From Nocardioides currus (GTDB taxonomy: Bacteria > Actinomycetota > Actinomycetes > Propionibacteriales > Nocardioidaceae): a DNA stretch of 64,000 nucleotides. The position numbers and the translations under genes were made by a program. A model generated the notes under the pieces. It searched no databases, was not told where the DNA came from, and saw only the letters and a list, made by a program, of their open reading frames with translations. Positions 1 through 8,210 of this stretch are shown piece by piece (positions within the stretch are counted from its first letter, which is position 1; each line of letters opens with the position of its first letter). The stretch spans positions 7,999 to 71,998 of the forward strand of contig NZ_PYXZ01000007.1 in NCBI RefSeq assembly GCF_003057875.1. The letters are read 5' to 3'.

Positions 1-571
1 CGCGGCCGACCGCATCCCGTTGCTCATGGACGACGAGGTCGACGTCGTCGCGCGCAACATGACCATCAACTGCACCCGCTGGCAGCAGATCGCCTTCTCG
101 GCGGAGTACTTCCGATCCGGGCAGAAGCTGCTCGTCCGCAAGGGCTCCGGCATCACCTCCATCAAGGACATGTCGGGCAAGCGCGCCTGCGCCCCGGTCG
201 GCACCACCAGCATCGAGAACATCCAGCGCCTCGCGCCCGAGGCCATCCCGGTCACCGCGGTCAACGACACCGGCTGCCTGATCAAGTTCCAGAACGGCGA
301 GACCGACGCCGTCACCACGGACGACACCGTGCTCGCCGGTCTGGCCGCCCAGGACCCCTACGCGCAGGTGCTGACGACGGAGCGACTGACCGAGGAGCCC
401 TACGGCATCGGTGTCAACGGCGAACGTGAGGACCTCGTGCGCTTCATCAACGGGGTCTTCGAGCAGATGCGGGCCGACGGGTCGTGGCAGGCGTCGTACG
501 ACAAGTGGTTGCGGCCCTCGCTCCAGACCGCCGGCACGCAGCCGACGCCGATCTATGGACGTCGCCCATGA
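1..571 (+). CDS. glnH: GlnH-like glutamate/aspartate-binding protein, 5' end missing
   Basis: This is the C-terminal 189 residues of a family 3 extracellular solute-binding protein; the reading frame is open from base 2, so the lipoprotein signal and first lobe lie outside the window. Visible are the hinge and second-lobe features of the family: RNMTINCTRWQQ, a SGKRACAPVGTTS loop that would grip the amino-acid carboxylate, and FQNGETDAVTTDD near the ligand. The sequence closely follows remembered mycobacterial GlnH, which senses aspartate or glutamate and signals to PknG; pknG lies two genes downstream, supporting a sensory rather than purely transport role. No permease or ATPase gene is adjacent. 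The stop overlaps the next start (ATGA), which implies translational coupling. Confidence 0.85.
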   Translation, partial: AADRIPLLMDDEVDVVARNMTINCTRWQQIAFSAEYFRSGQKLLVRKGSGITSIKDMSGKRACAPVGTTSIENIQRLAPEAIPVTAVNDTGCLIKFQNGETDAVTTDDTVLAGLAAQDPYAQVLTTERLTEEPYGIGVNGEREDLVRFINGVFEQMRADGSWQASYDKWLRPSLQTAGTQPTPIYGRRP

Positions 572-1680
572 CCGCTGCCCCCACCGCACCCGGCCGGCTC
601 GGGCAGCCGCTCTCGCCGGCCGAGGCGCAGACCTTCCTGCTCGACCTCGACGACTGGATCCGCGCGCGCCGCCTCGAGCTCGACCAGCTCGACGAGGCCG
701 CCCTCGCGGCCGGCCGCGGCGACGAGGTGTCCGCCGACATGATGCTGTCGTTGGCGGTCTGGCAGGCCGTGCAGCAGCGCTACCAGCTGCTCAATGCCAC
801 CTTCGACGGCGGTCGGGTCGGTCCGATCGAGGCCGAGCGGCTCTCGACGCTGGTGTGGGGCCGGCTCGACGGCGACCTCGGCAACGGCCTGGCCGTCTCG
901 CTGCCCGAGGCGTGCCGTCTCTCCGACGCGCTCGCCGGGCAGATCCAGCAGCGGCTCGCGCTGATCCCCGGCGCCGACGCCAGCGCCGCCCGGATCAAGC
1001 AGCTGCGGGCCAACCTCGAGCGCGTGCGCGACCAGGCCGAGCTCGAGCCTGCCGCGACCCGCGACGCCGCCCGCTCCACCCTCGCCGCGCTCTCGCGCCG
1101 GCTCGAGGACGTCACGTCCCGCGCCCAGCGAGGGGCCGACGTCGGCGGGCTGCTGCCGCCGCTGGAGGCCGACGCCTCCGTCTTCGAGCGCGACCTGATC
1201 GTCGGCAACGCGCGCCGCCGCGAGGCCCGCGACGACCTCGACGAGACGCGCCGGCTCCGGGCCGAGCTGGTCGCGCGTGCGACCGCACTGACCGCCCTCG
1301 TCACCACCTGCGTCAGCACCGTCGATCCCTCGCCGCACTACGCCGTACCCGACATCGAGGCCCTCGGCCCGGTGCCCAACACCCCGGACGCGATCGACGA
1401 CCACCGCAGCCGCCTGGAGCGTGTCGCCAAGGCGCTCGCCGTGGCCGAGCACGCGTACGCCGCCGCGCTGGCCGAGCATCGCCAGCTCGTCGACCTCCTC
1501 GACGGCCTGCACGCCAAGGCCGCCGCCCACGGCCTGGCCGACGCCCCCGACCTCGCCGCCAGTGAGCAGCAGGCCCGCGCTGTGCTGTCGCGCCAGCCCA
1601 CGCCCATGACGGTCGCCCGCTCCCTCGTCACGACCTACCAGTCGTGGCTCACCCAGCTGCTCACCCAGGAGTCCGCATGA
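568..1680 (+). CDS. helical, coiled-coil-rich protein of the PknG cassette
   Basis: The 370-residue product starts at the ATG that overlaps the glnH stop. It is rich in Ala, Leu, Glu and Arg with long heptad-like helices (about residues 85-230 and 260-370) and has no convincing membrane segment or signal peptide. I do not recognise a catalytic motif. In mycobacteria the position between glnH and pknG is taken by GlnX, a membrane protein with a sensor region; this product is not visibly a membrane protein, so it is either a shortened equivalent or an unrelated adaptor. Its position inside the operon suggests it helps relay the GlnH signal to the kinase, which is inference only. Confidence 0.8.
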   Translation: MTAAPTAPGRLGQPLSPAEAQTFLLDLDDWIRARRLELDQLDEAALAAGRGDEVSADMMLSLAVWQAVQQRYQLLNATFDGGRVGPIEAERLSTLVWGRLDGDLGNGLAVSLPEACRLSDALAGQIQQRLALIPGADASAARIKQLRANLERVRDQAELEPAATRDAARSTLAALSRRLEDVTSRAQRGADVGGLLPPLEADASVFERDLIVGNARRREARDDLDETRRLRAELVARATALTALVTTCVSTVDPSPHYAVPDIEALGPVPNTPDAIDDHRSRLERVAKALAVAEHAYAAALAEHRQLVDLLDGLHAKAAAHGLADAPDLAASEQQARAVLSRQPTPMTVARSLVTTYQSWLTQLLTQESA

Positions 1681-1744
1681 ACAGCACCCCACGACGTTCT
1701 TCTCCTCCGCTCCGCTCCCCCGAACAACGCCGTGAGGACCCCGC

Positions 1745-4078
1745 ATGAAGTGCCAGCAACCCGGCTGCACGGGCAGCATCCAGGACGGCTACTGCGACGT
1801 CTGCGGCATGGCTCCGGCAACGACCGCCGCAGCGGGCCCCGCTGCGAGCGCGGCCCCGGTCGCCGACGGCGGGTCCTGCGCACAGCCGGGTTGCACGGGC
1901 ACCATCGAGGACGGCTACTGCAACGTCTGCGGCTCCCCCGCCGGGGCGGCCGCGGTCGCGGAGCAGGTCGACCCCGTCTCGACGGGCACGGCCTCGGCCA
2001 AGACCTCGGCGAGCCGCATCCAGTCGGCCGCGCTGGGTTCACGCCGTGCCGGCACCACCGCCACCCGGCGGGCCGGTCACGGCTCCCAGCGGATGCGCGC
2101 CGCCCGCCTGGGCGCCGGCCTCACCGTGGTGCCCGCCGCTCCCACCGTCGACGCGCTCAAGGCCGTCGTCGCCAACCCGTCGGTGCCCGAGGAGAAGCGC
2201 ACCTGCTCCAAGTGCGGCAACGCGATCGGCCGCTCCAGCAACGGCAAGCCCGGACGCTCCGAGGGATTCTGCCCGAAGTGCGGCCAGGAGTTCTCCTTCA
2301 CGCCGAAGCTCAAGCCCGGCGACCTCGTCGGCGGCCAGTACGAGGTCGTCGGCGCCATCGCCCACGGCGGCCTCGGCTGGATCTACCTTGCCAAGGACCG
2401 CAACGTCTCCAACCGCTGGGTCGTGCTCAAGGGCCTGCTCAACTCCGGCGACCCCGACGCCCTCGCCGCCGCGATCGCCGAGCAGCAGTTCCTCGCACAG
2501 GTCGAGCACCCGCTGATCGTCGAGATCTACAACTTCGTCACCCACGAGGGCGCCGGCTACATCGTCATGGAGTGGGTGGGCGGTCGCTCGCTCAAGCAGA
2601 TCCTCAAGCAGCGGATGAAGGACAACAACGGCGCGTACGACGCCCTACCGGTCGACCAGGCCCTCGCCTACATCCTCGAGATCCTGCCCGCCTTCAGCTA
2701 CCTCCACGACCTCGGTCTCGTCTACTGCGACTTCAAGCCCGACAACCTGATCCAGGTCGGCGACGCGGTGAAGCTGATCGACCTCGGCGGCGTGCGCCGC
2801 ATCGACGACGAGGACTCCGCGATCTTCGGCACCGTCGGCTACCAGGCGCCCGAGGTGCCGCAGGTCGGCACCAGCGTCGCCTCCGACATCTACACGATCG
2901 GCCGCACGCTGGTCGTGCTGTGCATGGAGTTCCGCGGCTACCAGGGCACCTACCTCCACACGCTCCCCCCGCCCGACACGACCCCGCTGTTCCAGCAGCA
3001 CGACTCGCTCTACCAGCTGATCGCCAAGTGCTGCGCCACCGACCCGGCCGACCGCTTCACCTCCGCGGAGGAGCTGCGCACCCAGCTGCTGGGCGTGCTG
3101 CGCGAGGTCGTGGCTGCCAGGACGACGGGTACGGCGCTGACCTCCGCCGCCTCGCTGCTCTTCGAGGCCCCCGCGACGTCGGCGTCCGCCCTCGACTGGT
3201 CGCAGCTCCCCGCCCTGCGCACCGACCCCTCCGACCCCCAGTTCTCGTGGCTGGCCAGCGTCGGCGACGCCGAGCCCGCCGAGCTCATCAAGGCGCTCGA
3301 GCAGGCGCCCGAGGAGTCGGCCGAGGTGCTGCTGCGCCGGGCCCACGCGTCCATCGAGCTCGGTGACACCACCGCCGCCCGCGCCTCCACGGCGCAGCTG
3401 CTGACCCAAGACCCGTGGGAGTGGCGGGCGCTGTGGCTCGACGGTCTCGCCGCCATGAAGGACCACGACTGGGAAGCGGCGAAGGCCTCCTTCAGCGCGG
3501 TCTACCAGCAGGTCCCCGGTGAGCTCGGGCCCAAGCTCGCGCTCGCGATCGCCTGCGAGAACGGCGAGCTGCCCGAGGTGGCCGAGGGCCTGTACGCCAC
3601 CTGCGCGGCCACCGACGCCGCGTACGCCGCCCCCGCCGCGTTCGGCATGGCGCGCGTGCGGGCTGCCGCGGGCGACACCGCGGGCGCCGTACGCGCCCTC
3701 GACCTGGTGCCTCCGACGAGTCGCGGCTACCCGGAGAGCCGCCAGCTGCGCGCCGACGTGCTGCTGGCGGGAGCGCCCGACGACCTCGCCGTCCTGGACC
3801 AGGCGCTGTCCAGCATCTCCTCGGTGCGGATGGACCCCGCCGAGCGCCAGCGCTACACCGTGCGGATCCTCAGCCACGCCCTCGACGCCGTGACCAGGGG
3901 CGGTTCGACGCCCGCGGCCGCACGACCCACCGTGGGCGGGGTCTCCGCGCAGGAGGCCCCGCTGCGTGATGCCCTGGAGAACGCCTACCGCGCCCTGGCG
4001 CGCGAGGCCGACACCCTCGACTCCCGCGTCGCCCTGGTCAACCAGGCCAACGCCGTACGCAACAAGACCCTGGTGTGA
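1745..4078 (+). CDS. pknG: serine/threonine protein kinase PknG
   Basis: The 777-residue protein has the PknG layout. Residues 3-63 hold two tandem Cys4 units (CQQPGC..DGYCDVCG and CAQPGC..DGYCNVCG). Residues 154-179 form the rubredoxin-like metal site (CSKCG..CPKCG). A kinase domain spans about 198-450 and a TPR region runs to the C-terminus. Kinase residues visible are the glycine loop around 206-211, Lys229, catalytic loop YCDFKPDN with Asp328, and DLG at 346-348. In actinobacteria PknG phosphorylates FHA proteins of the GarA/OdhI type and so tunes 2-oxoglutarate and glutamate metabolism. The two extra N-terminal Cys4 repeats are unusual compared with the mycobacterial protein as I remember it. 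GAGGACC precedes the ATG. The stop overlaps the next start. Confidence 0.95.
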   Translation: MKCQQPGCTGSIQDGYCDVCGMAPATTAAAGPAASAAPVADGGSCAQPGCTGTIEDGYCNVCGSPAGAAAVAEQVDPVSTGTASAKTSASRIQSAALGSRRAGTTATRRAGHGSQRMRAARLGAGLTVVPAAPTVDALKAVVANPSVPEEKRTCSKCGNAIGRSSNGKPGRSEGFCPKCGQEFSFTPKLKPGDLVGGQYEVVGAIAHGGLGWIYLAKDRNVSNRWVVLKGLLNSGDPDALAAAIAEQQFLAQVEHPLIVEIYNFVTHEGAGYIVMEWVGGRSLKQILKQRMKDNNGAYDALPVDQALAYILEILPAFSYLHDLGLVYCDFKPDNLIQVGDAVKLIDLGGVRRIDDEDSAIFGTVGYQAPEVPQVGTSVASDIYTIGRTLVVLCMEFRGYQGTYLHTLPPPDTTPLFQQHDSLYQLIAKCCATDPADRFTSAEELRTQLLGVLREVVAARTTGTALTSAASLLFEAPATSASALDWSQLPALRTDPSDPQFSWLASVGDAEPAELIKALEQAPEESAEVLLRRAHASIELGDTTAARASTAQLLTQDPWEWRALWLDGLAAMKDHDWEAAKASFSAVYQQVPGELGPKLALAIACENGELPEVAEGLYATCAATDAAYAAPAAFGMARVRAAAGDTAGAVRALDLVPPTSRGYPESRQLRADVLLAGAPDDLAVLDQALSSISSVRMDPAERQRYTVRILSHALDAVTRGGSTPAAARPTVGGVSAQEAPLRDALENAYRALAREADTLDSRVALVNQANAVRNKTLV

Positions 4079-5205
4079 ATGTGACCTCCCTGACCTGTCC
4101 CTCCTGCGGCACCCCGGCCGAGGGCGACTCCAACTTCTGCGAGGAGTGCGGAGCCGCACTGGGCGCGAGCCCGCCCCCGGACGGCGCTCCGCGGGTGCTC
4201 GTCACCGAAGCGGCGGCCGACGAGCCGAGCCCGATCGACGACCTCGGCAGCGGTCCCATCTCGCGGGCGACCAGCCAGACCTACGCGCCCGCGCCGCCCG
4301 CCGCCGGCATCCCCGCCTGTGCGAGCTGCGGGGGCGAGGTCGGTCCCGACGGCTACTGCGAGCAGTGCGGCGTGAAGGCGCTGAGCCCGCGCGACCACTT
4401 CCGCGAGCAGCCGGCACCGTGGGTGGCCGGCGTCTGCGACAAGGGCATCCGCCACAGCCGCAACGAGGACGCGATGGCCCTCTCGGCCAGTCCCGACGGC
4501 TCCGGTGCCGCCCGGCGGGCCGTGCTCGTGGTGCTCGACGGCGTCTCCAACACCGACGACTCGCAGGTGGGTTCGCTCGCCGGTGCCCGGGCGGCGCTCG
4601 GCGCGCTCGTCGTGCCGCTGCCCGTCGGGATGGGCACCCCCGAGGGACGGCTCGCCGCGGCGACGCGGGCGATGTCGGCCGCCGTCGACGCGGCCAACGC
4701 GCAGGTCGAGTCCGCGGCACCCGCCGACGCGGCCAACCCGGCCTCGGCCACCTTCTGCGCTGCGGTGCTGGAGGGCGACACGCTGACCTACGCCAATGTC
4801 GGCGACTCGCGGATCTACTGGCTGCCCGACGGCGGCGAGGGCGTCCAGCTCAGCGTCGACGACTCCGCCGCGCAGGACCAGATCGAGGCCGGGGTCCCGC
4901 GCCTGGAGGCCGAGACGTCGGCCCAGGCGCACGCCATCACCAAGTGGCTGGGGCGCGACAGCCAGGGCCACGAGCCGCGCGTCGGCCAGATGTCCATCAC
5001 GGAGCCCGGCTGGGTGCTGGTGTGCTCCGACGGGCTGTGGAACTACGCCTCCGAACCCGCCGCCCTCGCCCAGCAGGTCGCCGCCGCAGCCACCACCGAC
5101 CCGGCCGCGCTGGCGCTGGCCCTGACCGACTTCGCCAACGCGAGCGGTGGCCAGGACAACATCACCGTCGCGCTCGCCCGGGTCTCTCCCGCGCCGGCAC
5201 CATGA
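4075..5205 (+). CDS. PP2C-family protein phosphatase with zinc ribbons
   Basis: The GTG start overlaps the pknG stop (GTGA). Residues 8-25 (CPSCG..CEECG) and about 82-101 (CASCG..DGYCEQCG) are two zinc ribbons resembling those of PknG. A PP2C domain follows with the expected metal-binding motifs: RHSRNEDA, VVLDGVSN (replacing the usual DGMGG), ANVGDSRIYWL, VLVCSDGLWNY and GGQDNITVALA. It should dephosphorylate Ser/Thr substrates with Mn or Mg, and its coupling to pknG makes it the likely antagonist of that kinase. A GTG at 4081 is a possible alternative start. No membrane segment is present, so it probably acts in the cytosol. Confidence 0.9.
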   Translation: MNVTSLTCPSCGTPAEGDSNFCEECGAALGASPPPDGAPRVLVTEAAADEPSPIDDLGSGPISRATSQTYAPAPPAAGIPACASCGGEVGPDGYCEQCGVKALSPRDHFREQPAPWVAGVCDKGIRHSRNEDAMALSASPDGSGAARRAVLVVLDGVSNTDDSQVGSLAGARAALGALVVPLPVGMGTPEGRLAAATRAMSAAVDAANAQVESAAPADAANPASATFCAAVLEGDTLTYANVGDSRIYWLPDGGEGVQLSVDDSAAQDQIEAGVPRLEAETSAQAHAITKWLGRDSQGHEPRVGQMSITEPGWVLVCSDGLWNYASEPAALAQQVAAAATTDPAALALALTDFANASGGQDNITVALARVSPAPAP

Positions 5206-5259
5206 CCGTCCCCACCCGCCCGAGACCGACCATGTCGCCTACCAGCAAGGAGCAGCCCC

Positions 5260-6546
5260 ATGGCTGAGTTCGCCGCCACCGTCTACCAGAACGAGTTCCT
5301 GCCCGACGGCGGGACCGACGTCAACGCGATCGTCACCGTGACCTGCTCCGGCGCGGGCACGGCCGGCGCCGCCGGGGCGGTCGGGTCGGGCGCCGTCGGC
5401 GAGATCATCATCGTCGACACCTCCGGCTCGATGGGCCACGAGACGATGGAGTCGGCGAAGGAGGGGGCACAGGCCGCCCTCGCCGAGATCCTCGACGGCA
5501 CCCGCTTCGCGATCATCGCCGGCACCGAGACCGCCACCCTCGCCTTCCCTCCCGTCCAGGCCGGTCCCGCGCTGGCCGTGATGGACGCCTCCACGCGCGA
5601 GCAGGCGGCGGGCGCGATCGCCGGGTTCCGGGCCGCCGGCGGCACCGCGATCGGCTCCTGGCTCGACCTCGCCGGGACCGTCTTCGCCTCGGTCCCCGAG
5701 GTCACGCAGCGGCACGCGATCCTGCTCACCGACGGCGAGAACGGCGAGCAGCCGGCCGTCCTCGACGCGGCGATCACGCGGGCGACGGGCTACTTCCAGT
5801 GCGACTGCCGCGGTGCCGGCACCGACTGGAAGGTCGAGGAGCTCCGCCGGGTCGCGACGGCCCTGCTCGGCAGCGTCGACATCATCGGCTCGCCGGACGA
5901 GATGCGCGAGCAGTTCCGCGCGATGATGCAGACCGCGATGGCGCGCGGCGTCGCCGACGCCCAGCTCCGGGTGTGGTCGCCGCAGGGGGCGCAGGTGCTG
6001 TTCGTGCGCCAGGTCGCCCCGACCGTCGAGGACCTCACCGATCGCCGGGTCGAGGTCAACGCGCTGACCGGCGGCTACCCCACCGGTGCGTGGGGCGACG
6101 AGTCGCGCGACTACCACGTCGCCGTACGCCTCCCCGCCAAGGCCGTGGGCCAGGAGCAGCTCGCCGCGCGCGTCCAGGTCGCCCTCGGCGACGACGTCGC
6201 CGCCCAGGGGCTGGTCAAGGCCACCTGGTCCAACGACTCCGAGCTCACCGCCAAGATCGACAAGCAGGTGGCGCACTACACCGGGCAGACCGAGCTGGCG
6301 TCGATGATCCAGGAGGGTCTCGCCGCGAAGGCCGCCGGGGACGACGCCACGGCGACGACGAAGCTCGGACGGGCCGTGCAGCTCGCCGCCGAGACCGGCA
6401 ACGAGGAGGCGACCACCCGGCTGAAGAAGGTCGTCGACGTGGACGACGAGAAGGAAGGCACCGTGCGCCTCAAGAAGGCGGTCGACAAGGCCGACGAGAT
6501 GGCGCTCGACACCGCCTCGACCAAGACCACCCGGATCAAGAAGTAG
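5260..6546 (+). CDS. von Willebrand factor A domain protein of the PknG cassette
   Basis: The 428-residue protein has a VWA domain at about residues 48-230 with an intact MIDAS metal site (DTSGSMG at 53-59, GGTAIGSWL later, and ILLTDGENG). A beta-rich region follows. The last 45 residues repeat a short basic motif (ATTRLKK, GTVRLKK, KTTRIKK). The metal site normally binds a partner acidic residue, so the protein probably assembles with others. The threonines in the tail are plausible kinase targets and FHA ligands, an inference from position. A good ribosome site (AAGGAGC) lies before the ATG. It sits between the phosphatase and the FHA gene on the same strand. Confidence 0.88.
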   Translation: MAEFAATVYQNEFLPDGGTDVNAIVTVTCSGAGTAGAAGAVGSGAVGEIIIVDTSGSMGHETMESAKEGAQAALAEILDGTRFAIIAGTETATLAFPPVQAGPALAVMDASTREQAAGAIAGFRAAGGTAIGSWLDLAGTVFASVPEVTQRHAILLTDGENGEQPAVLDAAITRATGYFQCDCRGAGTDWKVEELRRVATALLGSVDIIGSPDEMREQFRAMMQTAMARGVADAQLRVWSPQGAQVLFVRQVAPTVEDLTDRRVEVNALTGGYPTGAWGDESRDYHVAVRLPAKAVGQEQLAARVQVALGDDVAAQGLVKATWSNDSELTAKIDKQVAHYTGQTELASMIQEGLAAKAAGDDATATTKLGRAVQLAAETGNEEATTRLKKVVDVDDEKEGTVRLKKAVDKADEMALDTASTKTTRIKK

Positions 6547-6555
6547 GAGGCGCAC

Positions 6556-7245
6556 ATGTTGTGTCCTGCCGGCCACGAGTCCACGGCGACCGACTACTGC
6601 GACGTCTGCGGCGTCGCGATGCCCGCCGGGTCCGCGGCAGCACCTGCGGCGGCCCCGACCACGCCCGCCGCCCCGGCGGCCGCCGAGTGCCCCAACTGCT
6701 CGGCGGCCAACTCGCCCGACGCACTGTTCTGCGAGGCCTGCGGCTACGACTTCACGACCGGGTCGATGCCGCGCCGCGCCGAGCCCGTCGGCTCTCCCGC
6801 GGCGCCCGCGGCGGACACCGGCAACATCTCCCCGGCGCTGACGACCGAGTGGGTGGCGGAGGTGTGGATCGACCCCGACTGGTACGCCGACCAGGAGAGC
6901 ACCGACCCGCTCCCCTCGCCCGGCCTGCCGCAGGTCGTGCCACTGCGCAACACCTCGATCCTGATCGGGCGCGCGTCGAGGAGCCGCAACATCACCCCCG
7001 ACATCGACCTCGCCTCCGACACCGGCATCAGTCGTCGGCACGCGCAGCTGACCACCGACGGCAGCCGGTGGTGGGTCGAGGACCTCGGCTCGTCCAACGG
7101 CACGTACGTCGGTGGCGCCCTCGACACCCTGCCGAAGACCCCGGTCGCCGCCGGTCAGAAGCAGGAGGTCCGCACCGGCGACCGGATCTACCTCGGCGCG
7201 TGGACTCGCATCGTCGTGCGCAAGGCCGCCGCGGGCGAGGTCTGA
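6556..7245 (+). CDS. FHA-domain protein with N-terminal zinc ribbons
   Basis: The 229-residue product begins with Cys-rich units (CPAGH..DYCDVCG and CPNC..LFCEACG), continues through an Ala/Pro linker, and ends in an FHA domain at about 125-210. Key phosphothreonine-binding residues are visible: ILIGRASRS, ISRRHAQL and GSSNGTYVGG. FHA domains bind phosphothreonine, so this is the expected reader of PknG phosphorylation. It differs from GarA/OdhI because I see no ETTS-type acceptor motif near the N-terminus. The ATG follows AGGAGG at ideal spacing, and the gap to the vWA gene is 9 bases, so it is the last gene of the cassette. Confidence 0.9.
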   Translation: MLCPAGHESTATDYCDVCGVAMPAGSAAAPAAAPTTPAAPAAAECPNCSAANSPDALFCEACGYDFTTGSMPRRAEPVGSPAAPAADTGNISPALTTEWVAEVWIDPDWYADQESTDPLPSPGLPQVVPLRNTSILIGRASRSRNITPDIDLASDTGISRRHAQLTTDGSRWWVEDLGSSNGTYVGGALDTLPKTPVAAGQKQEVRTGDRIYLGAWTRIVVRKAAAGEV

Positions 7246-7255
7246 GGCTGCACCC

Positions 7256-7459
7256 TCACCCGCGGCGCGAGGGCGGCTGACCGGCCGAACCCATCCGGTG
7301 GTGCACCTTCGCCGGGGCCTCGCCCAGGCCGAACACCCCGGCACGCGGGGCTCCCGCGTTCGGGTCGTCGGTCCGGCTGCGTCGGCGCTGCAGCCGCTCG
7401 GCCACCACGGCCAGGCCCGCGACCACCAGCACGACGACGACCACCACGAGAGTCACCAT
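7256..7459 (-). CDS. small single-pass membrane protein
   Basis: The 67-residue product has one N-terminal hydrophobic helix (residues 2-20, nearly all Val, Leu, Ala) followed by an Arg-rich cytosolic stretch and a Pro/Gly/Arg tail. No family is recognised. The gene is supported by an expected -10 hexamer placed seven bases before its ATG and by its tail-to-tail position with the FHA gene, only 10 bases apart. It could be a small membrane regulator or a minor conserved hypothetical protein. Confidence 0.55.
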   Translation of the reverse strand: MVTLVVVVVVLVVAGLAVVAERLQRRRSRTDDPNAGAPRAGVFGLGEAPAKVHHRMGSAGQPPSRRG

Positions 7460-7466
7460 GACTCGC

Positions 7467-7472
7467 ACACTA
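7467..7472 (-). promoter_or_regulatory. -10 element, leaderless start
   Basis: TAGTGT on the minus strand ends seven bases before the ATG at 7459. That spacing places transcription start at or next to the start codon. Confidence 0.5.
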
Positions 7473-7504
7473 CGCCTGCACGGGCCCCGTGGGATGCTCT
7501 CGCC

Positions 7505-8083
7505 ATGGCCCCACCCTTCCGCGTCGGCTTCGTGACGGGCGCGACCCCCGACAAGTGGGCACGAGCCTGGCGCGAGCGTCGGCCGGAGCCGCTGGAGCTG
7601 GTGCCGGTGCTCGAGGAGGACCAGGAGCGCGGCGTACGCGACGGCAGCCTCGACATGGCGCTGGTCCGCCTCCCGGTCGACCGCAGCAACCTGCACTGCA
7701 TCACGTTGTACGACGAGGTGCCGGTGGTCGTCGCCGGCGCCGAGCACTTCGTGGCCGCCGCGGACGAGGTCGCCCTGGCCGACCTCGCCGACGAGCAGCT
7801 GGTGCGGCCGCACGCCAGCGGCTGGCGGCCCGCCGCCGAGCAGCTCGACTGGCCGCCCATGTCGGAGCAGGAGGCGATCGAGACCGTCGCCGCGGGGACC
7901 GGCGTGGTGATCGTGCCCATGTCCGTCGCCCGCCTGCACCAGCGCAAGGACGTCGTCCAGCGCCCCGTCAGCGACCTCGACCCCACCCAGGTCGGCCTGG
8001 TGTGGCTGGTCGACCGGGACGGCGAGGACACCCAGGCGTTCGTCGGCGTCGTCCGCGGACGCTCGGCCCGCAGCTCGCGCTGA
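7505..8083 (+). CDS. LysR-type substrate-binding domain protein without HTH
   Basis: The 192-residue product matches only the effector-binding half of LysR-type regulators: an alpha/beta fold beginning RVGFVTGATPDKWARAW, then DGSLDMALVRLPVD, a hinge around VPVVVAGAEHF, and GTGVVIVPMSVARL. No helix-turn-helix precedes it, and the region upstream is occupied by the divergent small membrane gene, so it is not a truncation within this window. Stand-alone proteins of this kind are common in actinobacteria and have no assigned role. A weak GATGCT lies six bases before the ATG. Confidence 0.75.
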   Translation: MAPPFRVGFVTGATPDKWARAWRERRPEPLELVPVLEEDQERGVRDGSLDMALVRLPVDRSNLHCITLYDEVPVVVAGAEHFVAAADEVALADLADEQLVRPHASGWRPAAEQLDWPPMSEQEAIETVAAGTGVVIVPMSVARLHQRKDVVQRPVSDLDPTQVGLVWLVDRDGEDTQAFVGVVRGRSARSSR

Positions 8084-8210
8084 CCCTGCCCTCACGGGTG
8101 AAACGGGTCACGCCGACGGCCCCCCGGTTCGTACCCCGGACCGGCACCCCCTAGTTTCGAAGGGTTGTCCATCCGTCCGATCACTGTCCTTCGGGAGGTG
8201 TCACGACCAC

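Noticed and set aside
5239-7344. Long minus-strand frame opposite the vWA and FHA genes
   Set aside because: Antisense of two well supported genes; no start signal or domain.
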